Assembly (NCBI GenBank): GCA_963750535.1
Contig: CAVVRF010000008.1
Location: forward strand, 117,503 to 181,502
Reading direction: 5' to 3'
From: JAKFWF01 sp963750535
GTDB lineage: Bacteria > Pseudomonadota > Alphaproteobacteria > Rhizobiales > Hyphomicrobiaceae
Length of the DNA: 64,000 nt
Each line of letters begins with the position of its first letter. Position 1 is the first letter of the stretch. This document shows positions 45,818 through 53,410 of the stretch, in pieces. The position numbers and the translations under genes were made by a program. Below the pieces are notes generated by a model. The model made no database searches. It was not told the DNA's origin and saw only the letters and a list, made by a program, of their open reading frames with translations.

Positions 45818-46569
45818 CCGGACGTCTCGCCGGCAAGACGGCATTCTGCACCGCCTCGGGCGCCGGCATCGGCCGCGCGGTGGCCATCGCCTTCGCCCGC
45901 GAGGGCGCCAAGGTGATCGCATCCGACATCGATCTCGGCAAGCTCAAGGGCTTGCGCGAGGAGGGCGTCGCCGAGACGCATCTGCTCGACGTGCGCAGCA
46001 CCGCCTCGGTGGAGAAGACCGCCAAGGCGGCCGGAACCGTTGACATCCTGTTCAATGCCGCCGGCTTCGTCCATCACGGCACCGTCCTCGACTGCACCGA
46101 CGAGGAATGGGACTTCGCCTTCGATCTCAACGTGCGCTCGATGCACCGCACCATAAGAGCGTTCCTGCCGGGCATGCTGGCCAAGGGCAGCGGCTCGATC
46201 GTCAATATCGCCTCCGGCGCCGGCTCGGTGCGCGGCATCCCCAATCGCTACGTCTACGGCGCGACCAAGGCGGCGGTGATCGGGCTGTCGAAGGCGGTCG
46301 CCGCCGACTACATCCGCAAAGGTGTGCGCTGCAACGCGATTTGCCCGGGCACGATCCAGTCGCCGTCGCTCGACGACCGCATCGCCGCCCAGGCCAAGGC
46401 GCTCGGCAAGTCCAAGGACGAGGTCCGCCAGCAGTTCGTCGACCGCCAGCCGATGGGCCGGCTCGGCACCGCCGAGGAGGTGGCCGCCCTCGCCGTCTAC
46501 CTCGCCTCGGACGAGAGCGCCTTCACCACCGGCACCACGATGCTGGTCGACGGCGGCTTCGCGCTTTGA
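45814..46569 (+). CDS. SDR family oxidoreductase
   Basis: 251 residues. ASGAGIGRAVA dinucleotide site, NAAGF, Ser in NIASGAGS and YGATKAAV. AICPGTIQSPSLDDRI and the C-terminal end resemble 2-keto-3-deoxy-L-fuconate dehydrogenase/BDH2-type SDRs. Overlaps both its neighbours, so it is tightly co-translated with the PEP-mutase and GNAT genes. Confidence 0.9.
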   Translation: MTGRLAGKTAFCTASGAGIGRAVAIAFAREGAKVIASDIDLGKLKGLREEGVAETHLLDVRSTASVEKTAKAAGTVDILFNAAGFVHHGTVLDCTDEEWDFAFDLNVRSMHRTIRAFLPGMLAKGSGSIVNIASGAGSVRGIPNRYVYGATKAAVIGLSKAVAADYIRKGVRCNAICPGTIQSPSLDDRIAAQAKALGKSKDEVRQQFVDRQPMGRLGTAEEVAALAVYLASDESAFTTGTTMLVDGGFAL

Positions 46570-47045
46570 GCGAGGCTCCTGCCCTGCGTGCAGGTGGCCG
46601 GTCGCTGCGCCGCGCCACTGCCGCCGACTATGATCGGCTGGTGTCGCTGCAGCATGCCGCTTACGCTCGCAACCGCGTTCTGCTCGGCGTCGAGCCGATC
46701 CCGCTCAAGGCCGACTACCATGCCGTGCTGCGCGAGAAGGAAGTCTGGCTCGCCGAGGAAGGGGACGCGCTCGCCGGTGCGCTGATCCTGGAGCCGCGCG
46801 ACGGCGACCTGATGATCGAGAGCATCGCCACGGATCCGGCGCTGCAAAGCAAAGGCCTTGGGCGTTCGCTGCTGACGGCGGCGGAGGATCGGGCTCGCTC
46901 GTTGGGCTACGATGTGGTGCGTCTCTATACCGGCACCGTCCTCACCCATCTCACGGGCTGGTATGCCCGGCACGGCTATCAGACCGAGCGCATCGAGGTG
47001 TTGAGCGACCGCTCGATCACGCACATGATCAAGCATCTGTCCTGA
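46566..47045 (+). CDS. GNAT family N-acetyltransferase
   Basis: 159 residues from a TTG at 46566 that overlaps the SDR stop (TTGA). GNAT core: ESIATDPALQSKGLGRSLLTAAEDRARSLG binds acetyl-CoA (QSKGLG). Substrate unknown. A longer frame into the SDR is a shadow. Confidence 0.85.
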   Translation: MSEAPALRAGGRSLRRATAADYDRLVSLQHAAYARNRVLLGVEPIPLKADYHAVLREKEVWLAEEGDALAGALILEPRDGDLMIESIATDPALQSKGLGRSLLTAAEDRARSLGYDVVRLYTGTVLTHLTGWYARHGYQTERIEVLSDRSITHMIKHLS

Positions 47046-47066
47046 AGCTGCCCGAAAAGGCGTTCC

Positions 47067-47843
47067 ATGCCCCGCTTCTGCGCCAACCTGTCGTTCCTGT
47101 TCACGGAAGTGCCGTTCCTGGACCGCTTCGAGGCGGCGGCAAGAGCGGGCTTCAAGGGCGTCGAGTTCCTGAACCCGTTCGAGGCGCCGAAGGCCGAGAT
47201 TGCGAGCCGCCTCAAGGCCAACGGCCTGACCCAGGCACTGTTCAACATGGCTCACGGCGACTGGACCAAGGGCGAGCGCGGCATGTCGGCGATACCCGGG
47301 CGCGAGCAGGAGTTCGCGAAGGCGGTCGGCGCCGCCCTCGACTATGCCGAGGCGCTCGGCTGCAAGCGGCTGTTCGCGATGGCTGGCCTCAGGCATCACG
47401 GCGCCGAGCGCAAGACCTACGTCGCCAACCTGAGGACCGCCGCCCGCATGGCGAAGGGCGCCGGCGTCGATATCATCATCGAGCCGATCAATACGCGCGA
47501 CATCCCGGGCTATTTCCTCAACACCACCGGCGAGGCGCGCTCGATCATCCACGAGGTCGGCGAGCCCAACGTCGGTCTGCAGTTCGACCTCTATCATCGC
47601 CAGGTGATGGAAGGCGACGTCGCCAAGGCGATCGCGGAGTTCGGGCACCTCGCCCGCCACTATCAGATCGCCAACCCGCCGGACCGCGGCGAGCCGGACG
47701 ACGGCGAGCTCAACTATGCGTACTTGTTCAAGCAGATCGACGAAAGCGGCTTCAAGGGCTGGGTCGGTTGCGAGTACAAGCCGCGCCGCGGCACGGTCGA
47801 GGGGCTCGGCTGGGCCAAGGCATGCGGCGTAACGCTGGGATAA
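47067..47843 (+). CDS. Hydroxypyruvate isomerase / 2-oxo-tetronate isomerase family
   Basis: 258 residues, xylose-isomerase-like TIM barrel. FCANLSFLFTEVPFLDRFEAAARAGFKGVEF at the start, EPINTRDIPGYFL (metal Glu), QFDLYHRQVMEGD and the C-terminal VGCEYKPRRGTVEGLGW are characteristic of Hyi/OtnI. Given denD downstream, OtnI (2-oxo-tetronate isomerase) is plausible; hydroxypyruvate isomerase is the alternative. Confidence 0.88.
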   Translation: MPRFCANLSFLFTEVPFLDRFEAAARAGFKGVEFLNPFEAPKAEIASRLKANGLTQALFNMAHGDWTKGERGMSAIPGREQEFAKAVGAALDYAEALGCKRLFAMAGLRHHGAERKTYVANLRTAARMAKGAGVDIIIEPINTRDIPGYFLNTTGEARSIIHEVGEPNVGLQFDLYHRQVMEGDVAKAIAEFGHLARHYQIANPPDRGEPDDGELNYAYLFKQIDESGFKGWVGCEYKPRRGTVEGLGWAKACGVTLG

Positions 47844-47860
47844 GGAGTCGGCACACTTCG

Positions 47861-48045
47861 CCCTCTCCCCCGCCCCTTCGGGGGAGAGGGCAGAGGACCA
47901 TCCGCCAGGATGGTCCGAGGGTGAGGGGCGGCCACTTGTTCGAAAGCGGCCGTTCTGCACAAAGCACTCGTCGAGGGGGGCGGAGCAAGCGGCCGCCCCT
48001 CACCCCAACCCTCTCCCCTTGCAAGTGCAGCGCAAGGGGAGAGGG
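47861..48045. repeat. Large palindromic repeat (CCCTCTCCCCC-type), copy 2
   Basis: The left arm 47861-47890 is base-for-base the same 30-mer as at 35406-35435. The right arm at 48009-48045 has CCCTCTCCCC and GGGGAGAGGG around a TTGCAAGTGCAGCGCAA loop instead of the exact complement, and GAGGGTGAGGGGC is again present. Between otnI-like and DUF1989 genes. Confidence 0.85.
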
Positions 48046-48077
48046 AGTTGTTCGTCCCCTGCATCAGGACAGAAGTC

Positions 48078-48777
48078 ATGAAAATCGCAGCCGACATCCA
48101 CGATCACCCGTCCGCCAACACCGCGACCTGCGGCCATAACGCGACGCTGCACAATCCGGTGTCGGCCGACGGCACGCCGGAGCCCGGCCGCCTCTACGAC
48201 GTGCCGGCGCGGCAGGGGCGGGCGGTGCGGGTCGCCAAGGGCCAGACGATCGAGGTGATCAACACCCACGGCACCCAGGTGTGCGACTTCTGGGCATTCT
48301 CGGCGGCGAACCCGAGCGAGTTCATGTCGTGGGAGCACGGCCGGGCATTCATCAACCGCGTGATCCCGAGGGTCGGCGACGGCCTCGCCACCAACCGGCG
48401 GCGGCCGATCCTGACGCTCGTCGAGGACACCTCGCCCGGCATCCACGACACCCTGATCGCGGCCTGCGACCTGTTCCGCTACATCAACCTCGGCGTGAAG
48501 GAGTACCACGACAGTTGCGCCGACAACCTGCGCATGGCGATGATGGCGATCGGCGTGCCGGTGCCGGAAGTGCCGCAGCCGTTCAATCTGTGGATGAACA
48601 TCCCGGTCGGCAAGGACTGGGGCGTGTCAGTGGCTGCCGCCGGTGTCGAAGGCCGGCGACAGGGTGCGCATGCGGGCCGAGATGGACTGCATCTGCGCGA
48701 TGTCTGCGTGCCCGCAGGACATGATCCCGATCAACAACATGAAGCCGGTCGAGGTACATTTCAGGGTGGTGGGGTGA
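48078..48777 (+). CDS. DUF1989 (urea carboxylase-associated) family protein (frame break)
   Basis: About 232 residues across one extra base near 48624-48634. First frame MKIAADIHDHPSANTATCGH to WMNIPVGKDWGVS; then WLPPVSKAGDRVRMRAEMDC, ICAMSACPQDMIPINNMKPVEVHFRVVG in the next frame, the family C-terminus with its metal-type cysteines. Relatives are linked to urea carboxylase or purine/amide metabolism. The stop lies in an 18-base direct repeat (48761-48778 and 48783-48800). Confidence 0.85.
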
Positions 48778-49119
48778 AATTGTCAGGGTGGTGGGGTGAA
48801 TTTCGCACCAGGCCCACCACTTGCATCCCCGGGCGCAGGCGCGATAGCGCCCAGACCCGGGGTCGCGTCGGCAGCGGGCGTGCATCCAACTCGCCCCATC
48901 CCTTGGACGTGATCCCGGATCAGCCTGCTTCCGCAGGCCGTCCGGGAAGGCAGCTGAGGAGCGGTGTTCGCTCGTTTGCGTCCGTTGAAGGTCACTAAAC
49001 GTCGCCCCGCCCCCATCGCATCCCGGCCACTCGCTGCCGCGCTTGCGCGGCCGGGTCCAGGCGATTAATCGGTCGGTAGAGCGACTGGTCGGGCTCAAAA
49101 AAACAAGAGGAAACACCAC
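48778..49119. repeat. Intergenic segment with a solo relative of the 331-bp array unit
   Basis: 48825-48960 shares the skeleton of the unit at 51421-53073: CCGGGGTCGCGTCGGCAGCG, a CTTGGACG-GATCCCGG stretch and CCGGGAAGGCAG-TGAGG. Its central hairpin (48912-48947, TCCCGGA...GCCTGC/GCAGGC...TCCGGGA) is different in sequence from that of the array units. No gene seen. Confidence 0.7.
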
Positions 49120-50094
49120 ATGCGCGTACTCATCATCGGCGGCGCCGGCATGGTTGGCCGCAAGCTCGCCGAGCGGCTGGCCAAGGATGGCCGCATCGGC
49201 GCCAAGGAAATCTCGCATCTGACGCTGCAGGACGTGGTCGCGGCCGAGAAGCCCGCCGCCGCCAGGTTTCCGGTCGAGATCGTGACCGGCGACTTGTCCG
49301 ACCCGGCATCGGCACCGAAGCTCGTCGCCGGCAAGCCGGACGTGATCTTCCATCTGGCGGCGATCGTGTCGGGCGAGGCCGAGGTCGAGTTCGACAAGGG
49401 CTACCGGATCAACATGGACGGCACCCGCTACCTGCTGGAGGCGGTGCGCCAGGCCGGCAACAAGCCGCGGCTGGTGTTCACCAGCTCGATCGCGGTGTTC
49501 GGCGCGCCGTTCCCGGACAAGATCGGTGACGAGTTCTTCTCGACCCCGCTCACCTCCTACGGCACGCAGAAGGCGATCGGCGAGCTGCTGCTGGCCGACT
49601 ACACCCGCAAGGGCTTCGTCGACGGCGTCGGCATCCGGCTGCCCACCATCTGCGTGCGTCCGGGCAAGCCCAACAAGGCGGCCTCCGGCTTCTTCTCGAA
49701 CATCATTCGCGAGCCGCTCGCCGGCCACGAGGCGGTGCTGCCGGTCTCCGAGGATGTGCGCCACTGGCACGCGAGCCCGCGCTCGGCGGTGGGCTTCCTG
49801 CTGCATGCGGCGACGATCGACGGCGATCGGATCGGGCCGCGCCGCAACCTCTCGATGCCCGGCCTCTCGGTGACTGTCGGCGAGCAGATCGCGGCGCTGC
49901 GCAAGGTCGCCGGCGACAAGGTGGTCGCCCGCATCAAGCGAGAGCCGGACCCGGCGATCATCAGGATCGTCGACGGCTGGCCGCGAAACTTCGAGACCAG
50001 GCGCGCCGAAGGTCTCGGTTTCAAGGCCGAGTCGACGTTCGAGGAGATCATAAAGGTTCACCTCGACGACGAGCTTGGCGGCCGCATTGCGTGA
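49120..50094 (+). CDS. denD: D-erythronate dehydrogenase-like NAD-dependent epimerase/dehydratase
   Basis: 324 residues, extended SDR. VLIIGGAGMVGRKLAERL binds NAD; FTSSIAVFG and SYGTQKAIGELLL supply Ser and YxxxK. GIRLPTICVRPGKPNKAASGFFSNIIREPL and HWHASPRSAVGFLLHAA are hallmark DenD stretches. DenD oxidises D-erythronate to 2-oxo-tetronate, which OtnI isomerises; an OtnI-like gene is 1.3 kb upstream. The OtnK kinase and OtnC decarboxylase are not in the window. Confidence 0.85.
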   Translation: MRVLIIGGAGMVGRKLAERLAKDGRIGAKEISHLTLQDVVAAEKPAAARFPVEIVTGDLSDPASAPKLVAGKPDVIFHLAAIVSGEAEVEFDKGYRINMDGTRYLLEAVRQAGNKPRLVFTSSIAVFGAPFPDKIGDEFFSTPLTSYGTQKAIGELLLADYTRKGFVDGVGIRLPTICVRPGKPNKAASGFFSNIIREPLAGHEAVLPVSEDVRHWHASPRSAVGFLLHAATIDGDRIGPRRNLSMPGLSVTVGEQIAALRKVAGDKVVARIKREPDPAIIRIVDGWPRNFETRRAEGLGFKAESTFEEIIKVHLDDELGGRIA

Positions 50095-50549
50095 GATGCC
50101 TGGGCCGTTAACCTTACCGGCCGCACGGCGACATTGAAAAAAAGTCGCCGGCACCGGGGTCGCAACCCAAATGGGTACTAAACTTCAACGTGAGCTAATG
50201 GTATTGAGCGCAATCAGCCCGCTCCGCGGGGAGGCGTGTCTGAAACGCAAAAGCGCGCGGATGCATGGTTCAATATATCGCAGCAGCGACCTGATCGACG
50301 CGCCGACCGCGGAGCGATTGGGTGCTACCATTGTCATATAGGTGGCGCAGATGGACCTTGAATCGACCGTGTCAATGGAATCGACGGGGGACGATAACTG
50401 GACATTTCGAGGAGGTCGCGAGAGTGAACGGGCCATTCAGGTAGCGTTCATGATCGAAAGCACAGGTTCGGCTCACTCCAAGCGCCTGCAACCATTTCAC
50501 TAGACTACCGTTCCACGTGCGTACGCGCACATCTCAACCGAGGCCTTAG
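50095..50549. other. Intergenic region upstream of ribA
   Basis: 455 bases. A small ORF at 50351-50503 (50 residues, beginning MDLESTVSM) has no clear ribosome-binding site or recognisable family, so I do not call it a gene. I looked for an FMN riboswitch core and did not find one. The segment 50190-50350 has lower G+C than its neighbours. Confidence 0.5.
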
Positions 50550-51320
50550 ATGACGAATGCCACTATCTCGGTCCAGCCTGCCGCTCGGGACGTCCGCGCC
50601 CCGGCACAGGACACGGGCCCCGTCCGGTCTGGCTCGAACCTGCTGCACGTGATCGGGTCGCGGCGCACCGCCGCTGCCTATGCCAACGGTGCTGCGCTCA
50701 AGCTTCCGTCGGAGCAGCCGATTTTTCGCGATACTGCCCACACCGTGCTGCCGATGGAGTATCGCGGCCGCGAGGTCGTCATGGAGGCGCACGCCTACGA
50801 GGACGACAGCGCCTCGTACCAGGCTATGGCGCTGGTCTATCGCAAGCCCGGCAACAGCAAGAGCGCGCCGCTGGTGCGGGTGCACAGCGGATGTGTGACT
50901 GGCGACATTTTCCACTCGCTGCGTTGCGACTGCTATCAGCAACTCCAGAAGGCGCTGGACCGGGTGGTCGAGAGCGAGAACGGCATAATTCTTTACTTCC
51001 CCTATCATGAGGGCCGTGGCATCGGTCTCGTCGCCAAGCTCAAGGCTTATGCCGAGCAGGACCGCGGCCTCGATACGGTCGACGCAAACCTTGCCATCGG
51101 CGCCCCGGTCGACGCTCGCGACTACGAGCTCGCAGCCAAGATCCTGCGCGACCTCGAGGCAACCGACATCCGGCTGATGACCAACAATCCGCTCAAGGTC
51201 GAAGCCATGAGCGGCTATGGCATCAACGTTGTCGAGCAGGTGCCGCATGTGATCGAGGCGCAGGAGCACAACGAGCGTTATCTCGCCACCAAGCGCGAGC
51301 GCATGGCGCACACGATCTGA
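50550..51320 (+). CDS. ribA: GTP cyclohydrolase II
   Basis: 256 residues. Opens GTP in the first committed step of riboflavin synthesis. Zinc ligands in VRVHSGCVTGDIFHSLRCDCYQQL, the catalytic YFPYHEGRGIGLVAKLKAY and GLDTVDANLAIGAPVDARDYELAAKILRDL, and MTNNPLKVEAM are present. There is no fused DHBP synthase domain; the 60-residue N-terminal extension is unexplained. Followed by an intrinsic terminator. Confidence 0.92.
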   Translation: MTNATISVQPAARDVRAPAQDTGPVRSGSNLLHVIGSRRTAAAYANGAALKLPSEQPIFRDTAHTVLPMEYRGREVVMEAHAYEDDSASYQAMALVYRKPGNSKSAPLVRVHSGCVTGDIFHSLRCDCYQQLQKALDRVVESENGIILYFPYHEGRGIGLVAKLKAYAEQDRGLDTVDANLAIGAPVDARDYELAAKILRDLEATDIRLMTNNPLKVEAMSGYGINVVEQVPHVIEAQEHNERYLATKRERMAHTI

Positions 51321-51346
51321 CGCTCGAGACGCCGCCGAAAAACGAA

Positions 51347-51374
51347 AGCCCCGCCGGTCCGGCGGGGCTTTTTT
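51347..51374 (+). terminator. Rho-independent terminator of ribA
   Basis: AGCCCCGCCGG at 51347-51357 pairs with CCGGCGGGGCT, followed directly by TTTTTT. Perfect stem with a one-base loop plus slack; clearest intrinsic terminator in the window. Confidence 0.93.
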
Positions 51375-51420
51375 GTTGGATCGAGCCGTCTATGTCCGCA
51401 CGCGTCTGGCAAACGGCGCG

Positions 51421-53097
51421 TGTTCCAATTTCTCGTCATCGCCGCGCAGGGCAACGGCGCTAAGTTCGACGGCCACCGACCCATGATCTTGCCTCCCCGG
51501 CCGCAGCGCGACAGCGCGGAGAGCCGGGGTCGCGTCGGCAGCGGTGCTGCGCGGTGGCGATCCGAGCGGCCAATTCGTTGGACGCGATCCCGGGTCTCGC
51601 GCTACTCGAGCTCGCCCGGGAAGGCAGTTGAGGGAGTGTGCACAATCCAAGTAGGTGGCGCCTGGCATCAGCCCGGCATCGATTGCACACCGGAACCCGA
51701 AATGATGGGGCTGATCATCTCTTGAGGGACTGTGGATGCTGATCGTCGCGTGTTCCAATTTCTCGTCACGGCCGCGCAGAGCAATAGCGCCAAGTTCGAC
51801 GGCCACCGATCCATGATCTTGCCTCCCCGGCCGCAGCGCGACGGCGCGGCGAGCCGGGGTCGCGTCGGCAGCGGTCCTGCGCGGTGGCGATCCGAGCGCC
51901 CAATTCCTTGGACGCGATCCCGGGTCTCGCGCTACTCGCGCTCGCCCGGGAAGGCAGTTGAGGGAGTGTGCACAGTCCAAGCAGATGGTGCCTGGCATCA
52001 GCCTGGCATCGATTGCACACCGGAACCAGCAATTATGAGGCTGAACGTCTCTTGGCGGACCGTGGATGCTGATCGTCGCGTGTTCCAATTTCTCGTCATC
52101 GCCGCGCAGAGCAACGGCGCTAAGTTCGACGGCCACCGACCCATGATCTTGCCTCCCCGGCCGCAGCGCGACGGCGCGGAGAGCCGGGGTCGCGTCGGCA
52201 GTGGTCCTGGACAGTGGCGATCCGAGCGCCCAATTCCCTGGACGCGATCCCGGGTCTCAGCGCTACTCGCGCTCGCCCGGGAAGGCAGTTGAGGGAGTGT
52301 GCACAATCCAAGCAGATGGTGCCTGGCGTCAGCCTGGCATCGATTGCACACCGGAACCAGCAATGATGAGGCTGATCGTCTCTTGGCGCACTGTGGATGC
52401 TGATCGTCGCGTGTTCCAATTTCTCGTCATGGCCGCGCAGAGCAACGGCGCTAAGTTCGACGGCCACCGACCGATGATCTTGCCTCCCCGGCCGCAGCGC
52501 GACGGCGCGGAGAGCCGGGGTCGCGTCGGCAGTGGTCCTGCGCGGTGGCGATCCGAGCGCCCAATTCCCTGGACGCGATCCCGGGTCTCAGCGCTACTCG
52601 CGCTCGCCCGGGAAGGCAGTCGAGGGAGTGTGCACAATCCAAGCAGATGGCGCCTGGCGTCAGCCTGGCATCGATTGCACACCGGAACCAGCAATGATGA
52701 GGCTGATCGTCTCTTGGGGGACTGTGGATGCTGATCGTCGCGTGTTCCAATTTCTCGTCATGGCCGCGCAGGGCAACGGCGCTAAGTTCGACGGCCACCG
52801 ACCCATGATCTTGCCTCCCCGGCCGCAGCGCGACGGCGCGGAGAGCCGGGGTCGCGTCGGCAGTGGTCCTGCGCGGTGGCGATCCGAGCGCCCAATTCCC
52901 TGGACGCGATCCCGGGTCTCAGCGCTACTCGCGCTCGCCCGGGAAGGCAGTTGAGGGAGTGTGCACAATCCAAGCAGATGGCGCCTGGCGTCAGCCTGGC
53001 ATCGATTGCACACCGGAACCAGCAATGATGAGGCTGATCGTCTCTTGGGGCACTGCGGATGCTGATCGTCGCGTGTTCCAATTTCTCGTCATGGCCG
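51421..53097. repeat. Tandem array: five units of 330-331 bp plus a partial sixth
   Basis: Unit starts (TGTTCCAATTTCTCGTCA) fall at 51421, 51751, 52081, 52412, 52743 and 53074, i.e. spacings 330, 330, 331, 331, 331; the sixth copy breaks off after about 24 bases. Copies differ by scattered substitutions, so this is not an assembly echo. Each unit contains the hairpin TCCCGGG...AGCGC/GCGCT...CCCGGGA, a TGTGCACA motif and a CATCGATTGCACACCGG stretch. Long frames on both strands are by-products of composition: 331 is not a multiple of three, so no repeat protein can span the array. Confidence 0.95.
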
Positions 53098-53410
53098 GCG
53101 CACAGCGCAGCGTCTAGAGCTTTCCGATCGAGGTGGAGCGCACCCGATCCCGCCTCCCGCATCCGTCATTCCCGCGCCGGCGGGACCCAGACAAGCTCAG
53201 CGAGTCGTCGGCTGCTGGCGACCTCGAGAGCTGCCGAAGGCGCGTGGTCATTGCGAGACCAGTCTTTGCTGAAACCTGCCTGGGTTCCCGCCTGCCCAAT
53301 TCCCTGGACGCGATCCCGGGTCTCAGCGCTACTCGCGCTCGCCCGGGAAGGCAGTTGAGGCGTCATACGTTCGGCGTGAAGCGGCGTCCACATCGCGCCC
53401 AGGGCAAGAC
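53098..53410. repeat. Mosaic of repeat fragments next to the array
   Basis: Contains GTCATTCCCGCGCCGGCGGG at about 53164, like the left arms of the elements at 30299 and 31188, and at 53294-53360 a detached piece of the 331-bp unit (CAATTCCCTGGACGCGATCC through CCGGGAAGGCAGTTGAGG). No gene recognised. Confidence 0.75.

Noticed and set aside
48762..48802. Possible FMN riboswitch because of GGTGGGGTGAAATT
   Set aside because: The motif is part of an 18-base tandem duplication overlapping the DUF1989 stop; other RFN-element segments are missing and the next gene is not a riboflavin gene.
50351..50503. A 50-codon ORF upstream of ribA
   Set aside because: No clear ribosome-binding site, no family resemblance and atypical composition; kept only as a note in the intergenic entry.
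50095..50549. FMN riboswitch upstream of ribA
   Set aside because: No RFN core (AGGGTGAAATTCCC-like followed by CCGGCGGTA-like) is present in the 455 bases.
51421..53097. CRISPR array
   Set aside because: Units are 331 bases with no short repeat/spacer alternation, and no cas genes are near.
51732..53162. Repeated ORFs on both strands inside the 331-bp array
   Set aside because: They recur only because the DNA repeats; the 331-base period changes frame each unit, none has a convincing ribosome-binding site, and no family resemblance was seen.
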